This document shows, in pieces, positions 33,426 to 42,232 of a stretch of DNA of 64,000 nucleotides. Source of the stretch: Candidatus Saccharimonadota bacterium (GTDB lineage Bacteria > Patescibacteriota > Saccharimonadia > Saccharimonadales > Saccharimonadaceae); NCBI GenBank assembly GCA_905372305.1, contig CAJPOP010000003.1, forward strand, positions 73,369 to 137,368, in the 5' to 3' direction. The translations under genes and the position numbers were made by a program. Numbering within the stretch: the first letter of the stretch is position 1; each line of letters starts with the position of its first letter. The notes under the pieces were generated by a model. That model was not told where the DNA came from. It made no database searches and was given only the letters and a program-made list of their open reading frames with translations.

Positions 33426-34199
33426 TTATTTATTTTTACTGCGTCCAATCCTCGAAACCAAAAACATAATCCACGTTAATGAAGCCAGTAAGGACCCGTT
33501 TATTACAAAAATATACCACCACTCTCTTTTCTGAGACAGCTCCTGTGACAATACTTGGATATTTGAAAGAATCAGAGCGATAATTGCCGCAAAAAGAGCC
33601 ATCAACTCAATTGTCCTCTGTTTCTCTTGTGTCATATCACGCTTTATTTGTTTCACATCTTCCTCTATCTTACTCTGGATTTGCTGTACATTATCATAGA
33701 TAGTTTGGCTATATATAAGGCTTTTAATGTCACTTTGCAAATTTGCCATCTCCATGCGGGTTCTAACTTTATTGTCAGACCAATATTTCAATGCATCAGC
33801 ATTCCGCACTAAACTATCATCGACATACTCGTCGATACTTTCCTGGTTGTATAGTCGTATAGCCTCATTCACAGACGAAAGCGCAACTTCAAGATCATCT
33901 TTATCACTTCCAACTGCAAGAGTGAGTTCGGCATGTTGCTTATACAATCCAGAGAACGGGTGTGAATATCGAATACCTCTGTTTGCAACTTTATACGCCT
34001 CTTCCGCAGGCTTATCCATTTGAACATATATGTCGACTATAAGGTACGAGACAAATTGTTTGATGTTGGTTATCCGTAACAACTCCTCTAGTTTGCTCAA
34101 AGCCAGAGGAAGATTCTTGTCCACATAGTAAGCTTCTCGGTATTCTTCGAAGAGACGATTTTCCTCACTAAGGTCTTTCTTTATCGACTTCTTAGGCAT
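33426..34199 (-). CDS. TPR-like protein with two C-terminal membrane helices
   Basis: 257 residues. Residues 10-130 form helical pairs reminiscent of tetratricopeptide repeats (LALSKLEELLRI, AEEAYKVANRGIRYSHPF, VALSSVNEAIRLY). Residues 145-195 are a coiled coil (DNVQQIQSKIEEDVKQIKRD), followed by two transmembrane segments (about 198-216 and 228-247). Possibly an intracellular scaffold or sensor; not recognised. Its ATG directly follows the glyQS stop, so it is expressed with glyQS. Confidence 0.6.
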   Translation of the reverse strand: MPKKSIKKDLSEENRLFEEYREAYYVDKNLPLALSKLEELLRITNIKQFVSYLIVDIYVQMDKPAEEAYKVANRGIRYSHPFSGLYKQHAELTLAVGSDKDDLEVALSSVNEAIRLYNQESIDEYVDDSLVRNADALKYWSDNKVRTRMEMANLQSDIKSLIYSQTIYDNVQQIQSKIEEDVKQIKRDMTQEKQRTIELMALFAAIIALILSNIQVLSQELSQKREWWYIFVINGSLLASLTWIMFLVSRIGRSKNK

Positions 34200-35546
34200 T
34201 TATTGCATTCCCTCTATAGATACCCTTTGTTGCTCGGTGCTATCTCTGTCGCGCACGGTGACGGTGCCGTCCTCCAGTGTCTGGAAGTCGATGACCACGC
34301 AGTGCGGCGTGCCGATTTCGTCTTGGCGGCGGTAGCGTTTGCCGATGTTGCCGTTGTCGTCCCACATCACCCGGCCGGGGTTGGCTTTGGCGAGTGCGGC
34401 GTAGACTTCGCGGGCTTTTTCTACTAATTCTGGCTTGTTTTTCAGTAGCGGTGAAACGGCAAATTTGACCGGCGCCAAATGCTCTGGCAGCGCCAAATAT
34501 ACCCGCTTTTCGCCGTTTTGCTCATCCTCGCGGTACGCGCCCGATAACACCGCCATTAGCGCCCGCTCCACACCAAACGACGGCTCAATGACGTGCGGAA
34601 CAAATTTCGTGTTCGTTCCCTTGACGATGTATTCCATGCTCTTACCACTGGCGCGCTGGATGTTCATCAGGTCAAAATCAGTGCGATACGCAATTCCCAT
34701 CAATTCCTCGCGGCCAATCGGATAGTCGTACTCAATGTCGATCGTCTTTTTGCTGTAGTGCGCTCGATCCTCCGCCGGCACGTCCAGCTCGTGGATATGC
34801 TCTGGCTTCAAGCCTAGTTCCGCCAAAAACTCATGTGTCGCCGCCAGCAGCTCATCAAACGCCTCCTGCCAATGCTCAGGGTCGACAAAATATTCAATCT
34901 CCATCTGCTCAAACTCACGAGAGCGGAAGACAAAGTCGCGCGGCGCAATCTCGTTACGAAAGGCCTTGCCCTGCTGAGCGATACCAAACGGCAAATTAGG
35001 ATAAAAACTATCGACAACGTTTTTGAAATTGGTGAAGATGCCTTGGGCGGTTTCCGGGCGGAGATAAGAAATATTGTCCTCGCTTTCGGTCGCGCCAACG
35101 TGCGTTTTGAACATCATATTAAAGGTGCGCGATTTGCTCAGCGGATTACCATCGGGGCTTTTGATGCCTTTTTCAATAATCGCTGCATCCATCTGTTCCA
35201 TGGTCATACCATCGACATCAACGCCGTTGTCTTTGAGGATATGATCGGTACGAAAACGGCGGTGATTAACCGTATCCTCGCACAGCGGATCGACGAAAGT
35301 ATCCACATGTCCACTCGCCTGCCAGACTTTCTGGTTCATCAAAATCGCTGCATCGACGCCATACATGTCGTCGCGCTCATCCACAAACCTGCGCCACCAC
35401 AAATTCATGATATTACGCTTCAGCTGCACACCCAGCGGGCCGTAATCCCAGATACCACTCAAACCGCCATACACATCCGACCCCTGGTAAATAAAGCCGC
35501 GGCGCTTACACAGGCTAATAATATCTTCCATTTTTGCTTGACTCAT
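34200..35546 (-). CDS. glyQS: Glycyl-tRNA synthetase, dimeric type
   Basis: 448 residues from the ATG at 35546 (MSQAKMEDIISLCKRRGF), chosen because AAAGG lies 7-8 nt upstream; ATGs at 35585 and 35564 are alternatives. Class II synthetase motifs: YGPLGVQLKRNIMNLWWRRF (motif 1), RPETAQGIFTNFKNV and FRNEIAPRDFVFRSREFEQME (motif 2), and PSFGVERALMAVL (motif 3). The C-terminal anticodon-binding domain begins near 330. Alpha2-type enzyme as in Gram-positives. Confidence 0.95.
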   Translation of the reverse strand: MSQAKMEDIISLCKRRGFIYQGSDVYGGLSGIWDYGPLGVQLKRNIMNLWWRRFVDERDDMYGVDAAILMNQKVWQASGHVDTFVDPLCEDTVNHRRFRTDHILKDNGVDVDGMTMEQMDAAIIEKGIKSPDGNPLSKSRTFNMMFKTHVGATESEDNISYLRPETAQGIFTNFKNVVDSFYPNLPFGIAQQGKAFRNEIAPRDFVFRSREFEQMEIEYFVDPEHWQEAFDELLAATHEFLAELGLKPEHIHELDVPAEDRAHYSKKTIDIEYDYPIGREELMGIAYRTDFDLMNIQRASGKSMEYIVKGTNTKFVPHVIEPSFGVERALMAVLSGAYREDEQNGEKRVYLALPEHLAPVKFAVSPLLKNKPELVEKAREVYAALAKANPGRVMWDDNGNIGKRYRRQDEIGTPHCVVIDFQTLEDGTVTVRDRDSTEQQRVSIEGMQ

Positions 35547-35622
35547 CACACAACCTTTCTCCATGTTGGCAACATGGCGATTCATAATTATTACTTAAAG
35601 TATACCATTTTTATGGGCAATT

Positions 35623-36300
35623 TTATACCGCCGCGTGCTGCCGCGCTGCCAGCCAGCAATCATTGATCACCTCAGTTATCCCGCCAATTTGCGCCACATT
35701 CGCTAGCGGCTTCGCTTGGATGAGCCGGAGCAACTTAATGGCGTCCGCCGACAGGTCACCTTGCTCCGCCAGCCGCAGACCCTTTTCCGCACTATCGTAC
35801 ATATATTTTTTATCGGGCGATAACGCCTGAGCCGCCACATCGGTGCGCAAATTTAGCTCATCGCCCAGAAGACTAGCATATTGCAGATAAAACCACGTTT
35901 CAATCAGCTTTTGGTTAACTGCCGGATTATTTAATTGCTCTAATACCTGGCTTAGCACAAAATACCATTCCGGCTCGTCGATATTTTCGCTCGCCGCCGA
36001 CACCAGCTTCATCGCCGCGTAAGCGAACTGCATTCGCTCATAATCTTCCAAAATATGCCGATAAAACGCCGCCAGCCGCGCCGAGGTCAACAACCCCAAA
36101 TCTCCGCGACCGGAACGAATCACCACGTCGCAAATCGCCAATAATTCAATACCGCCTGCCAATTTCGACCGCTCGCGACGCACACCCTTGGCAATGACAC
36201 TGCGCCGGCCTTTCGGCGTCAGTAGTTGCAATACCCGATCCGCCTCGGCGTAATTCGTCCGCCTCAGTACAATCGCTTTTAACCGCTCACTTTGCCCCAT
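35623..36300 (-). CDS. recO: DNA repair protein RecO
   Basis: 225 residues from the ATG at 36300 (MGQSERLKAIVLRRTNYAEAD). The N-terminal OB fold (YAEADRVLQLLTPKGRRSVI, AKGVRR, LAGGIELL) and the helical C-terminus match RecO, which loads RecA on SSB-coated DNA. The zinc-binding cysteines found in many RecO proteins are not seen. Overlaps the 3' end of the response-regulator gene by 14 nt. Confidence 0.85.
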   Translation of the reverse strand: MGQSERLKAIVLRRTNYAEADRVLQLLTPKGRRSVIAKGVRRERSKLAGGIELLAICDVVIRSGRGDLGLLTSARLAAFYRHILEDYERMQFAYAAMKLVSAASENIDEPEWYFVLSQVLEQLNNPAVNQKLIETWFYLQYASLLGDELNLRTDVAAQALSPDKKYMYDSAEKGLRLAEQGDLSADAIKLLRLIQAKPLANVAQIGGITEVINDCWLAARQHAAV

Positions 36301-36655
36301 CCAAAACCTCGCTAAAAACTGCCCGCGCTTCATCCGGGCGCATTGACGCCTTATCCAGCAGCTCTCTCACGCCAAACGGCCGCAAATCCGCCAAATTAAC
36401 ACCCGCATTGCTGCAAACCACGATCGGCAATCTCGCCAAATCCGCATGCGACCTCAGTTCATTCAGTAGCGCCACCGCCGTTTCGCCCGCCAGCAGCATA
36501 TCCAAGACAATCGCGTCCGGCTGCCAATTGTCAATCATGTCCATCGCCTGGCCGCCAGAAACTACCGGCCGCGCTTCCGCACCAACCGCCGCCGCATATC
36601 CGCATAAAATATCCGCCCAATTTTTATCATCCTCAACGATCAGAAGTTTTTTCAT
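36287..36655 (-). CDS. Stand-alone response-regulator receiver
   Basis: 122 residues, receiver domain only. LIVEDDKN gives the acidic pair, AIVLDMLLAGE the phospho-accepting Asp (about 52), IVVCSNAG replaces the conserved Thr/Ser region, and LLDKAS the Lys. No output domain. The ATG overlaps the kinase gene by 4 nt; partner kinase is therefore almost certainly the upstream gene. Confidence 0.85.
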   Translation of the reverse strand: MKKLLIVEDDKNWADILCGYAAAVGAEARPVVSGGQAMDMIDNWQPDAIVLDMLLAGETAVALLNELRSHADLARLPIVVCSNAGVNLADLRPFGVRELLDKASMRPDEARAVFSEVLDGAK

Positions 36656-37368
36656 AGCAAGCTCAGCTGCCGGCTAATCGGCATTTCCACATAAAATGTC
36701 AATCCATCCCGATGCCTGATTAGCCCAATTTGGCCGTTCATCGCCCGAGCAAATTGGCTAGCCACATAAATCCCCAAGCCGCTGCTTTCCGGCCGCGTCC
36801 GCACCGTTTTTCGCGCATCCATCTCATCAAGCAGCCGCCGATATTCCTTTAAGCTCATCATCGGCCCAAAATCGCGAACACTTAGCCTCGCCGCGCCACC
36901 AACAGCCTTAACCGACACTTTTATCTCTGAATCATCCTCAGTATATTTCAAGGCATTGTTTAAGAAATTCGCCAAAATCCGCCCCAATAACGTCCGATTT
37001 GCCAATATCAACCGGTTATTCCGCCCGCCCCGAGGCCAGCTAATTTTTCGCCCGTACAGCGCTGCGTTAAGTCTCGTTTCCGCAGCTATTTGCTGGCACA
37101 ACGCCAACGGATTAACTGGTTCCAGCGGAAATAATGACGGCGTCAAATTTGCCGAATTCGCCAGATCAGCTGTCAACTGCAGTGCCTGCTCGGACGTCTG
37201 AACAATCCGCTGCTGGATCTGTTTTTTATCAGCCGCACTTGTCAAATCGTCATCTAGCAGTAGCGCCATCTGCCGAATTAAAGCCAGCGGCGTTTTTAAC
37301 TCGTGTGCCGCCACTAAGACGCTCGGCAGCCCCCCAAAATCAGCATCGCTCCACTCTCTACCTGCCAT
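36652..37368 (-). CDS. Soluble histidine kinase without sensor domain
   Basis: 238 residues. Starts almost directly with the dimerisation/phospho-acceptor helix (AAHELKTPLALIRQMALL, His near 22) and the HATPase domain (NFLNNALKYTED N box; SSGLGIYVASQFARAMNG G2 box). The usual D-x-G-x-G box reads VRDFGPMM, so it is degenerate. No membrane segment or input domain is encoded. TATACT lies 8 nt before the ATG. Forms a pair with the following receiver. Confidence 0.85.
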   Translation of the reverse strand: MAGREWSDADFGGLPSVLVAAHELKTPLALIRQMALLLDDDLTSAADKKQIQQRIVQTSEQALQLTADLANSANLTPSLFPLEPVNPLALCQQIAAETRLNAALYGRKISWPRGGRNNRLILANRTLLGRILANFLNNALKYTEDDSEIKVSVKAVGGAARLSVRDFGPMMSLKEYRRLLDEMDARKTVRTRPESSGLGIYVASQFARAMNGQIGLIRHRDGLTFYVEMPISRQLSLL

Positions 37369-37404
37369 ACATTTCTAGTATAGCAAACTCAAACCAGATT
37401 TGCC

Positions 37405-38064
37405 CTAATCAGCAATCTTGATAGTACCTAAGATAGTCTCGAAATCAGGCTTAAACGTATCGGCGTCGGTCGAGCAGCGAATAGTTTTATCGCGCACCTT
37501 CATGAAGACCGCCGAACCGCGCAAATCCTTCTCGAACGCTCCGTCAATTCTGGTAGCAGCAATACCATTAAACTCGGTGCTGCTGGCGGTCAATTCGCCT
37601 TTCTTAATCTTATTCTGGTAAGGCTTTAAGACCGTATCCATATTTTGGTTAATTATTTCCAACCTAAACGCGAATCGGCTATCTTTGTTTGACAATGAAG
37701 GCACAGACACCGGATGCAAATACGCCTTATAGTCGCCTCGGTCGCTGCCGTCTTTATCGACATAAACACTCCAAGTTTTTGGATACATAAACGACACGCG
37801 GCCGTATTCATTCGGGCTGACAAATTCAATTCGCGGATTCTTCGCTTCCTCGGAAAACTTCTTCTGGTCAATTTCCGCCTGTTCGCTCTTGCCCCTGGCT
37901 ACCTCGACAGCGATCTTACTATCAACATTATTTTTTTCCTGCGTATAGGACATAAACATCCAAATCGCCAGCGACCCGGCAACCAAAAACAGTACCAAGC
38001 AACCAATCGTACCAATCATCCAGCCGTTAACCGACCCCTGTTGTTTTCTATTTCTCATATTCAT
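37405..38064 (-). CDS. Membrane-anchored extracytoplasmic protein of unknown function
   Basis: 219 residues. One transmembrane helix (about 15-38, MIGTIGCLVLFLVAGSLAIW), a charged helix, then a beta-rich external domain beginning VSFMYPKTWSVYVDK that resembles PsbP/Mog1-like folds found in many lipoproteins and CPR proteins. Ends with FETILGTIKI, a motif seen at the end of such domains. TATACT ends 7 nt before the ATG. Confidence 0.6.
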   Translation of the reverse strand: MNMRNRKQQGSVNGWMIGTIGCLVLFLVAGSLAIWMFMSYTQEKNNVDSKIAVEVARGKSEQAEIDQKKFSEEAKNPRIEFVSPNEYGRVSFMYPKTWSVYVDKDGSDRGDYKAYLHPVSVPSLSNKDSRFAFRLEIINQNMDTVLKPYQNKIKKGELTASSTEFNGIAATRIDGAFEKDLRGSAVFMKVRDKTIRCSTDADTFKPDFETILGTIKIAD

Positions 38065-38108
38065 ACCCTAAAGTATAGCTTATGCTTCAGGCGATGTAAA
38101 GCACCTAT

Positions 38109-38327
38109 TTACGCGCTAAAATCCTCGCTGAGCACTGTAATATCGTGCTGCATATCATCCAGCGCCGCCGTGATGTCCTTCGCCAGCTGCCGCGCCTCAG
38201 TAAACCGCTGCTTGGCCTCGTCCAGATTAAAATCATCGCCCTGAAACCACGTGATGCGCTCATTCAGCTCCGCCATCATTTGCTCAATCGTTTTCTCATT
38301 CGTTTTATCGTTTTTCACTACTCTCAA
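38109..38327 (-). CDS. xseB: Exodeoxyribonuclease VII small subunit
   Basis: 72 residues with the family core TIEQMMAELNERITWFQ, DDFNLDEAKQRFTEA. It pairs with XseA to degrade single-stranded DNA. The start is uncertain: TTG at 38327 or GTG at 38318, both inside the last codons of xseA (overlap 14-23 nt), so translation is coupled. Confidence 0.85.
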   Translation of the reverse strand: MRVVKNDKTNEKTIEQMMAELNERITWFQGDDFNLDEAKQRFTEARQLAKDITAALDDMQHDITVLSEDFSA

Positions 38328-39396
38328 TCCTCGCTTTCATGATCTTATCTTTTGTTGTAATCTTTACAATACTACCAATCTGGCAGTCGCCGCTAATCAT
38401 CGCATATCCGCGCCGCAGTGCCATCTCCGGATCGTATTCAGCGATAATCCGTTGTTGCGACAATACCATATTTTTAGCAATCTCGACGCGGTGCGACCAC
38501 TGTTCGAGCGCTGCTTGTTGCAACATTGTTGTATGTAGGCGCCGCTCCTGAATCTGCCGCTGAATCACCTCTGATATGCTGCCCAGCCGCAACTCTAATT
38601 GCCGCCTCACATCGTGTTTATCCGGAAATAGCAGCTGAGCGGCATTACTCGGCGTGGCCGCCCGTCGATCAGCCGCCAAATCGCACAAACTTTCGTCAAC
38701 CTCGTGCCCGATACCAGTCAGCACTGGCACGCGGCTGCCAGCCACCGCTCGCACCAAGTGTTCGTCATTAAAGCTCGCCAGATCCTCCGCGCTACCGCCG
38801 CCGCGAATCAGCACGATCACCTCCGGCGGCTCCGCCAGCTGGTTGCAGTGGGCAATCGCCCGCACCGCCTGATCAGCCGCGCCATCACCCTGAACCTTAA
38901 CATTAGCCACGATAAACTGCACCCCGCCCCAGCGCTCACCGGCAATTTTCATAAAATCCGCGTAGCCCGCCGCCTGGGTGCTGGAAATGACCGCCACGCG
39001 GGCAGGATATGGCGGCAAGGGGCGCTTCCGTTCCGTATCAAACAGCCCTTCGGCCGACAGCCGCTGCCGCAAAATATCAAAACTCCGCTTTAGACTCCCC
39101 TTGCCCAGAGGATGAATTTCCTGAACTTGTAAATTAAACCTGCCATCGCTTCTCAGGCTCGGCATCGCCCGAACCACCACTTTCATCCCGTCCTCAATTG
39201 GCGTCCGCAAATTACTAAAACCCACAAAACAATTGACCGATCCGTCCTCATCTTTCAAAGTAAAAAACGCATATTTTGGCGGATACGGCTTAAAGCTAGC
39301 AACCTCGCCCTCAACTTCAACCGCGCCGTTAAAAGCCACCTCAAACGTCTGGTTAACCACCGCCAGGAAGTTGCTGACACTAAACCTGGGAGTCAT
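38305..39396 (-). CDS. xseA: Exodeoxyribonuclease VII large subunit
   Basis: 363 residues, somewhat shorter than usual (about 400-450). N-terminal OB fold (VEGEVASFKPYPPKYAFFTL), then RVAVISSTQAAGYADF, the catalytic-region IVLIRGGGSAEDLASFND, and VLTGIGHEVDESLCDLAADR with ATPSNAAQLL. C-terminal coiled coil is shortened. Overlaps the flippase-like gene by 17 nt upstream and xseB downstream. Confidence 0.92.
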   Translation of the reverse strand: MTPRFSVSNFLAVVNQTFEVAFNGAVEVEGEVASFKPYPPKYAFFTLKDEDGSVNCFVGFSNLRTPIEDGMKVVVRAMPSLRSDGRFNLQVQEIHPLGKGSLKRSFDILRQRLSAEGLFDTERKRPLPPYPARVAVISSTQAAGYADFMKIAGERWGGVQFIVANVKVQGDGAADQAVRAIAHCNQLAEPPEVIVLIRGGGSAEDLASFNDEHLVRAVAGSRVPVLTGIGHEVDESLCDLAADRRAATPSNAAQLLFPDKHDVRRQLELRLGSISEVIQRQIQERRLHTTMLQQAALEQWSHRVEIAKNMVLSQQRIIAEYDPEMALRRGYAMISGDCQIGSIVKITTKDKIMKARIESSEKR

Positions 39397-40447
39397 TCGG
39401 CTTGCCGTACTTAATCAATGCGTGCTGGTAAAAAATATAACCAAAGACAATTGTGCCAGTCAGTAAAATTGCCCTAGTTAAAATAATTCCGGCAATCGCT
39501 AATTCCGGCGAGGTATTCGCCATACTTAAAAACAGAATCATGATCGTTTCGTAAACGCCAGCGCCACCCGGCGTAAATGCCACAAGTCCCGCCAGCCCGG
39601 CAACACCGTAACCGATCATCAAAGTCGCCGGATTGACAAAAACTCCCAACGCCAGAAACACGACAACAAACATCAATACGTCAAAAATATTATAGACAAA
39701 ACCCCAGATCATCGGCTTGACAAGCAGCTCGGGATGATTGGCTATATCCTGAAAATCGCCTTGCATATCGACGAAAAAGTCCTCAATAACCTTAGCGCTT
39801 AGCGCTCGTTTTCGCTTGCCTAAGGTCGCTATTTTTACCGCGCCGTTAATAATCCGCGCCACCCGTGCCGCTGTTAACTGCATGCGCCGCCTTGACGAAA
39901 ACATAAATATCAGGCCAAACACTAATGCCAGAACGCAAATTATTAACAAAAAACTAGCCGCCACAATGTAACGGTTAACCCGTCCGTCAATCGCCAGCAC
40001 AATCACCGCTATAACTAGCAAAATCAGCAGCGACAAAAAAGTCGTCACATAGCGAATCACCTGCGCAAACGTCGAGCGTGCCGAACTGACGCCGAGTTTA
40101 TGCATCCGCCAAGATGTATAAGAAATACCGCTGACGCCGCCTGACGGAAAAATATGATTAACCAAGTTCAACTCCAGCGCAATCCGCGTCTGCTCAAGCC
40201 GCGAAATATGCCCAATTAACTTCTTATCGCGAAGATAGACAAAAATCATCTCGCCGCCCGCGAAATAAACAATAATTTGAAACGGAATAAGCAGCAACAA
40301 TAACAATGTATCGGCTCTTAGAAACAAACCCCACGCCTTAACCAGTTCAGCGCGCGACAAAAATATAATAATTGCCAAAACCAACAGCGTCAAAATACTC
40401 ATCAGTATCCGCGGTGATTTTAACAGCCTCAAAACTCTCGGTAACAT
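39380..40447 (-). CDS. Flippase-like/LPG synthase transmembrane-domain protein
   Basis: 355 residues from the ATG at 40447. About eight transmembrane helices; the loop NHIFPSGGVSGISYTSWRMH is the signature of the UPF0104/YbhN and lysylphosphatidylglycerol-synthase TM family, and GGAGVYETIMI occurs near the end. Likely moves or modifies a lipid-linked substrate. TATAAT (40455-40460) ends 7 nt before this ATG, whereas the ATG at 40456 overlaps the -10, so it is rejected. Confidence 0.75.
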   Translation of the reverse strand: MLPRVLRLLKSPRILMSILTLLVLAIIIFLSRAELVKAWGLFLRADTLLLLLLIPFQIIVYFAGGEMIFVYLRDKKLIGHISRLEQTRIALELNLVNHIFPSGGVSGISYTSWRMHKLGVSSARSTFAQVIRYVTTFLSLLILLVIAVIVLAIDGRVNRYIVAASFLLIICVLALVFGLIFMFSSRRRMQLTAARVARIINGAVKIATLGKRKRALSAKVIEDFFVDMQGDFQDIANHPELLVKPMIWGFVYNIFDVLMFVVVFLALGVFVNPATLMIGYGVAGLAGLVAFTPGGAGVYETIMILFLSMANTSPELAIAGIILTRAILLTGTIVFGYIFYQHALIKYGKPNDSQV

Positions 40448-40454
40448 CCATATC

Positions 40455-40488
40455 ATTATACCATGCCTGGTAATACAGATGATATAAT
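40455..40488. promoter_or_regulatory. Back-to-back -10 boxes of two leaderless genes
   Basis: TATAAT on the minus strand (40455-40460) and on the plus strand (40483-40488) serve two divergent genes whose ATGs lie 7 and 6 nt away. Only 47 bp separate the start codons, so both -35 regions must overlap the opposite promoter. Confidence 0.75.
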
Positions 40489-40494
40489 GTCGGT

Positions 40495-41820
40495 ATGTAC
40501 ATCGCCCTGCTTGGCCGCCAGCCAGAGATCTCGATAGCCGAACTTGCGGCGGTCTTTGGCGCAGACTGCGTCAATCGCATCAGCCAGCAATTTGCCAAAG
40601 TTCAAACATCTCAATTTGATATTACCACCTTGGGCGGCACCATTAAATGCGCCGAAGTGATCACCGAGCTCCCAGCCAGCCGCACTGATAAAGCCTCGCT
40701 CCTCGCTGCCTCGCGCTTCATCACCCAGCATTATCAAGCCAAGTGGGCACACTCGCCGCATAAAATCACCCTCGGTCTCAGCGCCTATAACCTGGCTGTT
40801 GGCGCCCGCGATGTCCAAAAAACCGGCCTCATCCTCAAATCATCCCTCAAAAAATCTGGCACAAGTCTCCGCCTCATTCCGAATGACCAGCCCGCCCTCT
40901 CTACCGCCACCGCACACAACAACAAGCTTGGCGGATCACCCCATAAAGTCGAGCTGCTGCTCATCAAAACAACCGATCGCCGCCTCATCATTGCCGAGAG
41001 CCGCGGTGTCCAAAACATCACCGCCTACACCCGCCGCGACCGTCACCGCCCCAAGCGCGACGCCTTCGTTGGCATGCTGCCGCCCAAATTAGCGCAGATT
41101 ATGCTGAATTTAGCGCTGGGTGCTGGGCCGCTGACCCGTCAAAGATCGCACGACAATTCTGTGACAAGGTCGGATTCCAGCCTCTCCGATAAGTCAATGG
41201 TTCTGCGGACGGCGTTGCCGGATGCATTCGACTTGGAGGAGACGGCTGGAATCCGAGCTGCCGTGACAATCCTCGACCCCTTCTGCGGCACTGGCACCGT
41301 CCTGCAAGAAGCGCTGCTTGCTGGCTACGACGTCGTCGGCACCGACCTCAGCCAAAAAATGGTTGATTACACCACTGAGAACCTGTCGTGGCTACAATCA
41401 ACGTTCACCGCACCCGGCAACGTCATTGACATTCATCAAGCCGACGCCACCACGCACCACTGGCCAAACAGCACGCACCTCACTGCCGTTGTCTGCGAAA
41501 CTTACCTCGGACAGCCCTTTTCCGCACCGCCCGCGCCTCAAAAACTAGCAGAAGTTGCCGGCAACTGTAATCACATTATCACCGGCTTCCTCACTAATAT
41601 CCGTCCGCAGCTAGCGCCAAACACACCGCTGTGTATCGCCGTGCCAGCGTGGTACGACGCATCCGGCCGGGCCACTCATTTACCGCTAATAAAAAATCTC
41701 CAAAAGCTCGGCTATTACCAGCTCAACCGCACACCGCTCATATATCGCCGCCCCGACCAAATCGTCGCCCGCGAACTGCTAGTCCTAAAGCCAATTGACA
41801 AAACCGCGCCTCAAGCTTGA
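40495..41820 (+). CDS. Trm11-like RNA (guanine-N2) methyltransferase with in-frame insertion
   Basis: 441 residues. N-terminal region (about 1-160) resembles THUMP/ferredoxin-like RNA-binding domains; the C-terminal part is a Rossmann methyltransferase with TILDPFCGTGTVLQEALLAG (motif I), VVGTDLSQKMVD (motif II) and CETYLGQPF in place of the usual N/D-PP-Y, as in the archaeal/eukaryal Trm11-TrmG10 group that methylates G10 of tRNA. Residues ~223-257 are a foreign-looking stretch encoded by a palindromic insertion; removing it joins DNSVT to ILDPFCGTG. TATAAT lies 6 nt before the ATG. Ends with TGA. Confidence 0.8.
   Translation: MYIALLGRQPEISIAELAAVFGADCVNRISQQFAKVQTSQFDITTLGGTIKCAEVITELPASRTDKASLLAASRFITQHYQAKWAHSPHKITLGLSAYNLAVGARDVQKTGLILKSSLKKSGTSLRLIPNDQPALSTATAHNNKLGGSPHKVELLLIKTTDRRLIIAESRGVQNITAYTRRDRHRPKRDAFVGMLPPKLAQIMLNLALGAGPLTRQRSHDNSVTRSDSSLSDKSMVLRTALPDAFDLEETAGIRAAVTILDPFCGTGTVLQEALLAGYDVVGTDLSQKMVDYTTENLSWLQSTFTAPGNVIDIHQADATTHHWPNSTHLTAVVCETYLGQPFSAPPAPQKLAEVAGNCNHIITGFLTNIRPQLAPNTPLCIAVPAWYDASGRATHLPLIKNLQKLGYYQLNRTPLIYRRPDQIVARELLVLKPIDKTAPQA
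41161..41269. mobile_element. 102-bp in-frame palindromic insertion with 7-bp direct repeats
   Basis: gtgacaa occurs at 41161-41167 and 41263-41269. Between them lies a nested palindrome: cggattccagcc-tctcc-aagtc (41171-41195) pairs with gactt-ggaga-ggctggaatccg (41230-41255) over 22 bp, then aatg/catt and cggc/gccg (41110-41113 region at 41210-41220) close the centre. One repeat plus the element is 102 bp, exactly 34 codons, so the frame is kept. Deleting it restores an uninterrupted methyltransferase motif I. Confidence 0.85.
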
Positions 41821-41845
41821 CAACTTAAGCCAAATTAGCTACACT
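41817..41845 (+). promoter_or_regulatory. rpmA promoter
   Basis: TTGACA (41817-41822), 17 nt, TACACT (41840-41845). The -35 overlaps the TGA stop of the methyltransferase. About 30 nt of leader follow, with AAGGAG before rpmA. Confidence 0.85.
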
Positions 41846-41883
41846 GGTACAGATTGTTTATAAAAACTATTTAAGGAGTTGCT

Positions 41884-42156
41884 ATGTCAAAAGTTAAGGC
41901 TGGCGGTTCAGCCAGAAACACAAGGGACAGTGTTGGTCAGAGACTCGGCGTCAAGTGTTTTGGCGGTCAGAAAGTCAACGCTGGCCAGGTGTTAGTACGC
42001 CAAACAGGCGCAACTAAGATTGCTGGTAACGGCACGTATGTCAGTAAAAATTACACTATTCATGCCGCGAAAGCCGGTACAGTTAGCTTTAAGAAAGTCA
42101 AGAAAACCCGGTTCACCGGTAAAACCCAGCGGCGAACTCAGGTTTGCGTAGACTAG
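41884..42156 (+). CDS. rpmA: 50S ribosomal protein bL27
   Basis: 90 residues. KAGGSARNTRDSVGQRLGVK and GQKVNAGQVLVRQTG are the family signature; the N-terminal tail reaches the peptidyl-transferase centre in ribosomes. AAGGAG is 5 nt before the ATG. Unlike most bacteria, rplU and obg are not adjacent; the gene has its own promoter and terminator. Confidence 0.96.
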   Translation: MSKVKAGGSARNTRDSVGQRLGVKCFGGQKVNAGQVLVRQTGATKIAGNGTYVSKNYTIHAAKAGTVSFKKVKKTRFTGKTQRRTQVCVD

Positions 42157-42176
42157 AAAACCATAAGAAATGATAG

Positions 42177-42211
42177 ACGACCGGACGCGCAGTTCGGTCG
42201 TTTGTTATTTC
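42177..42211 (+). terminator. Intrinsic terminator of rpmA
   Basis: acgaccgga / ttcggtcgt (42177-42185, 42193-42201) with a 7-nt loop, one G-T pair, followed by tttgttattt. It may also stop the convergent gene on the other strand. Confidence 0.8.
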
Positions 42212-42232
42212 ACTCACTGAATTATAATCTCT

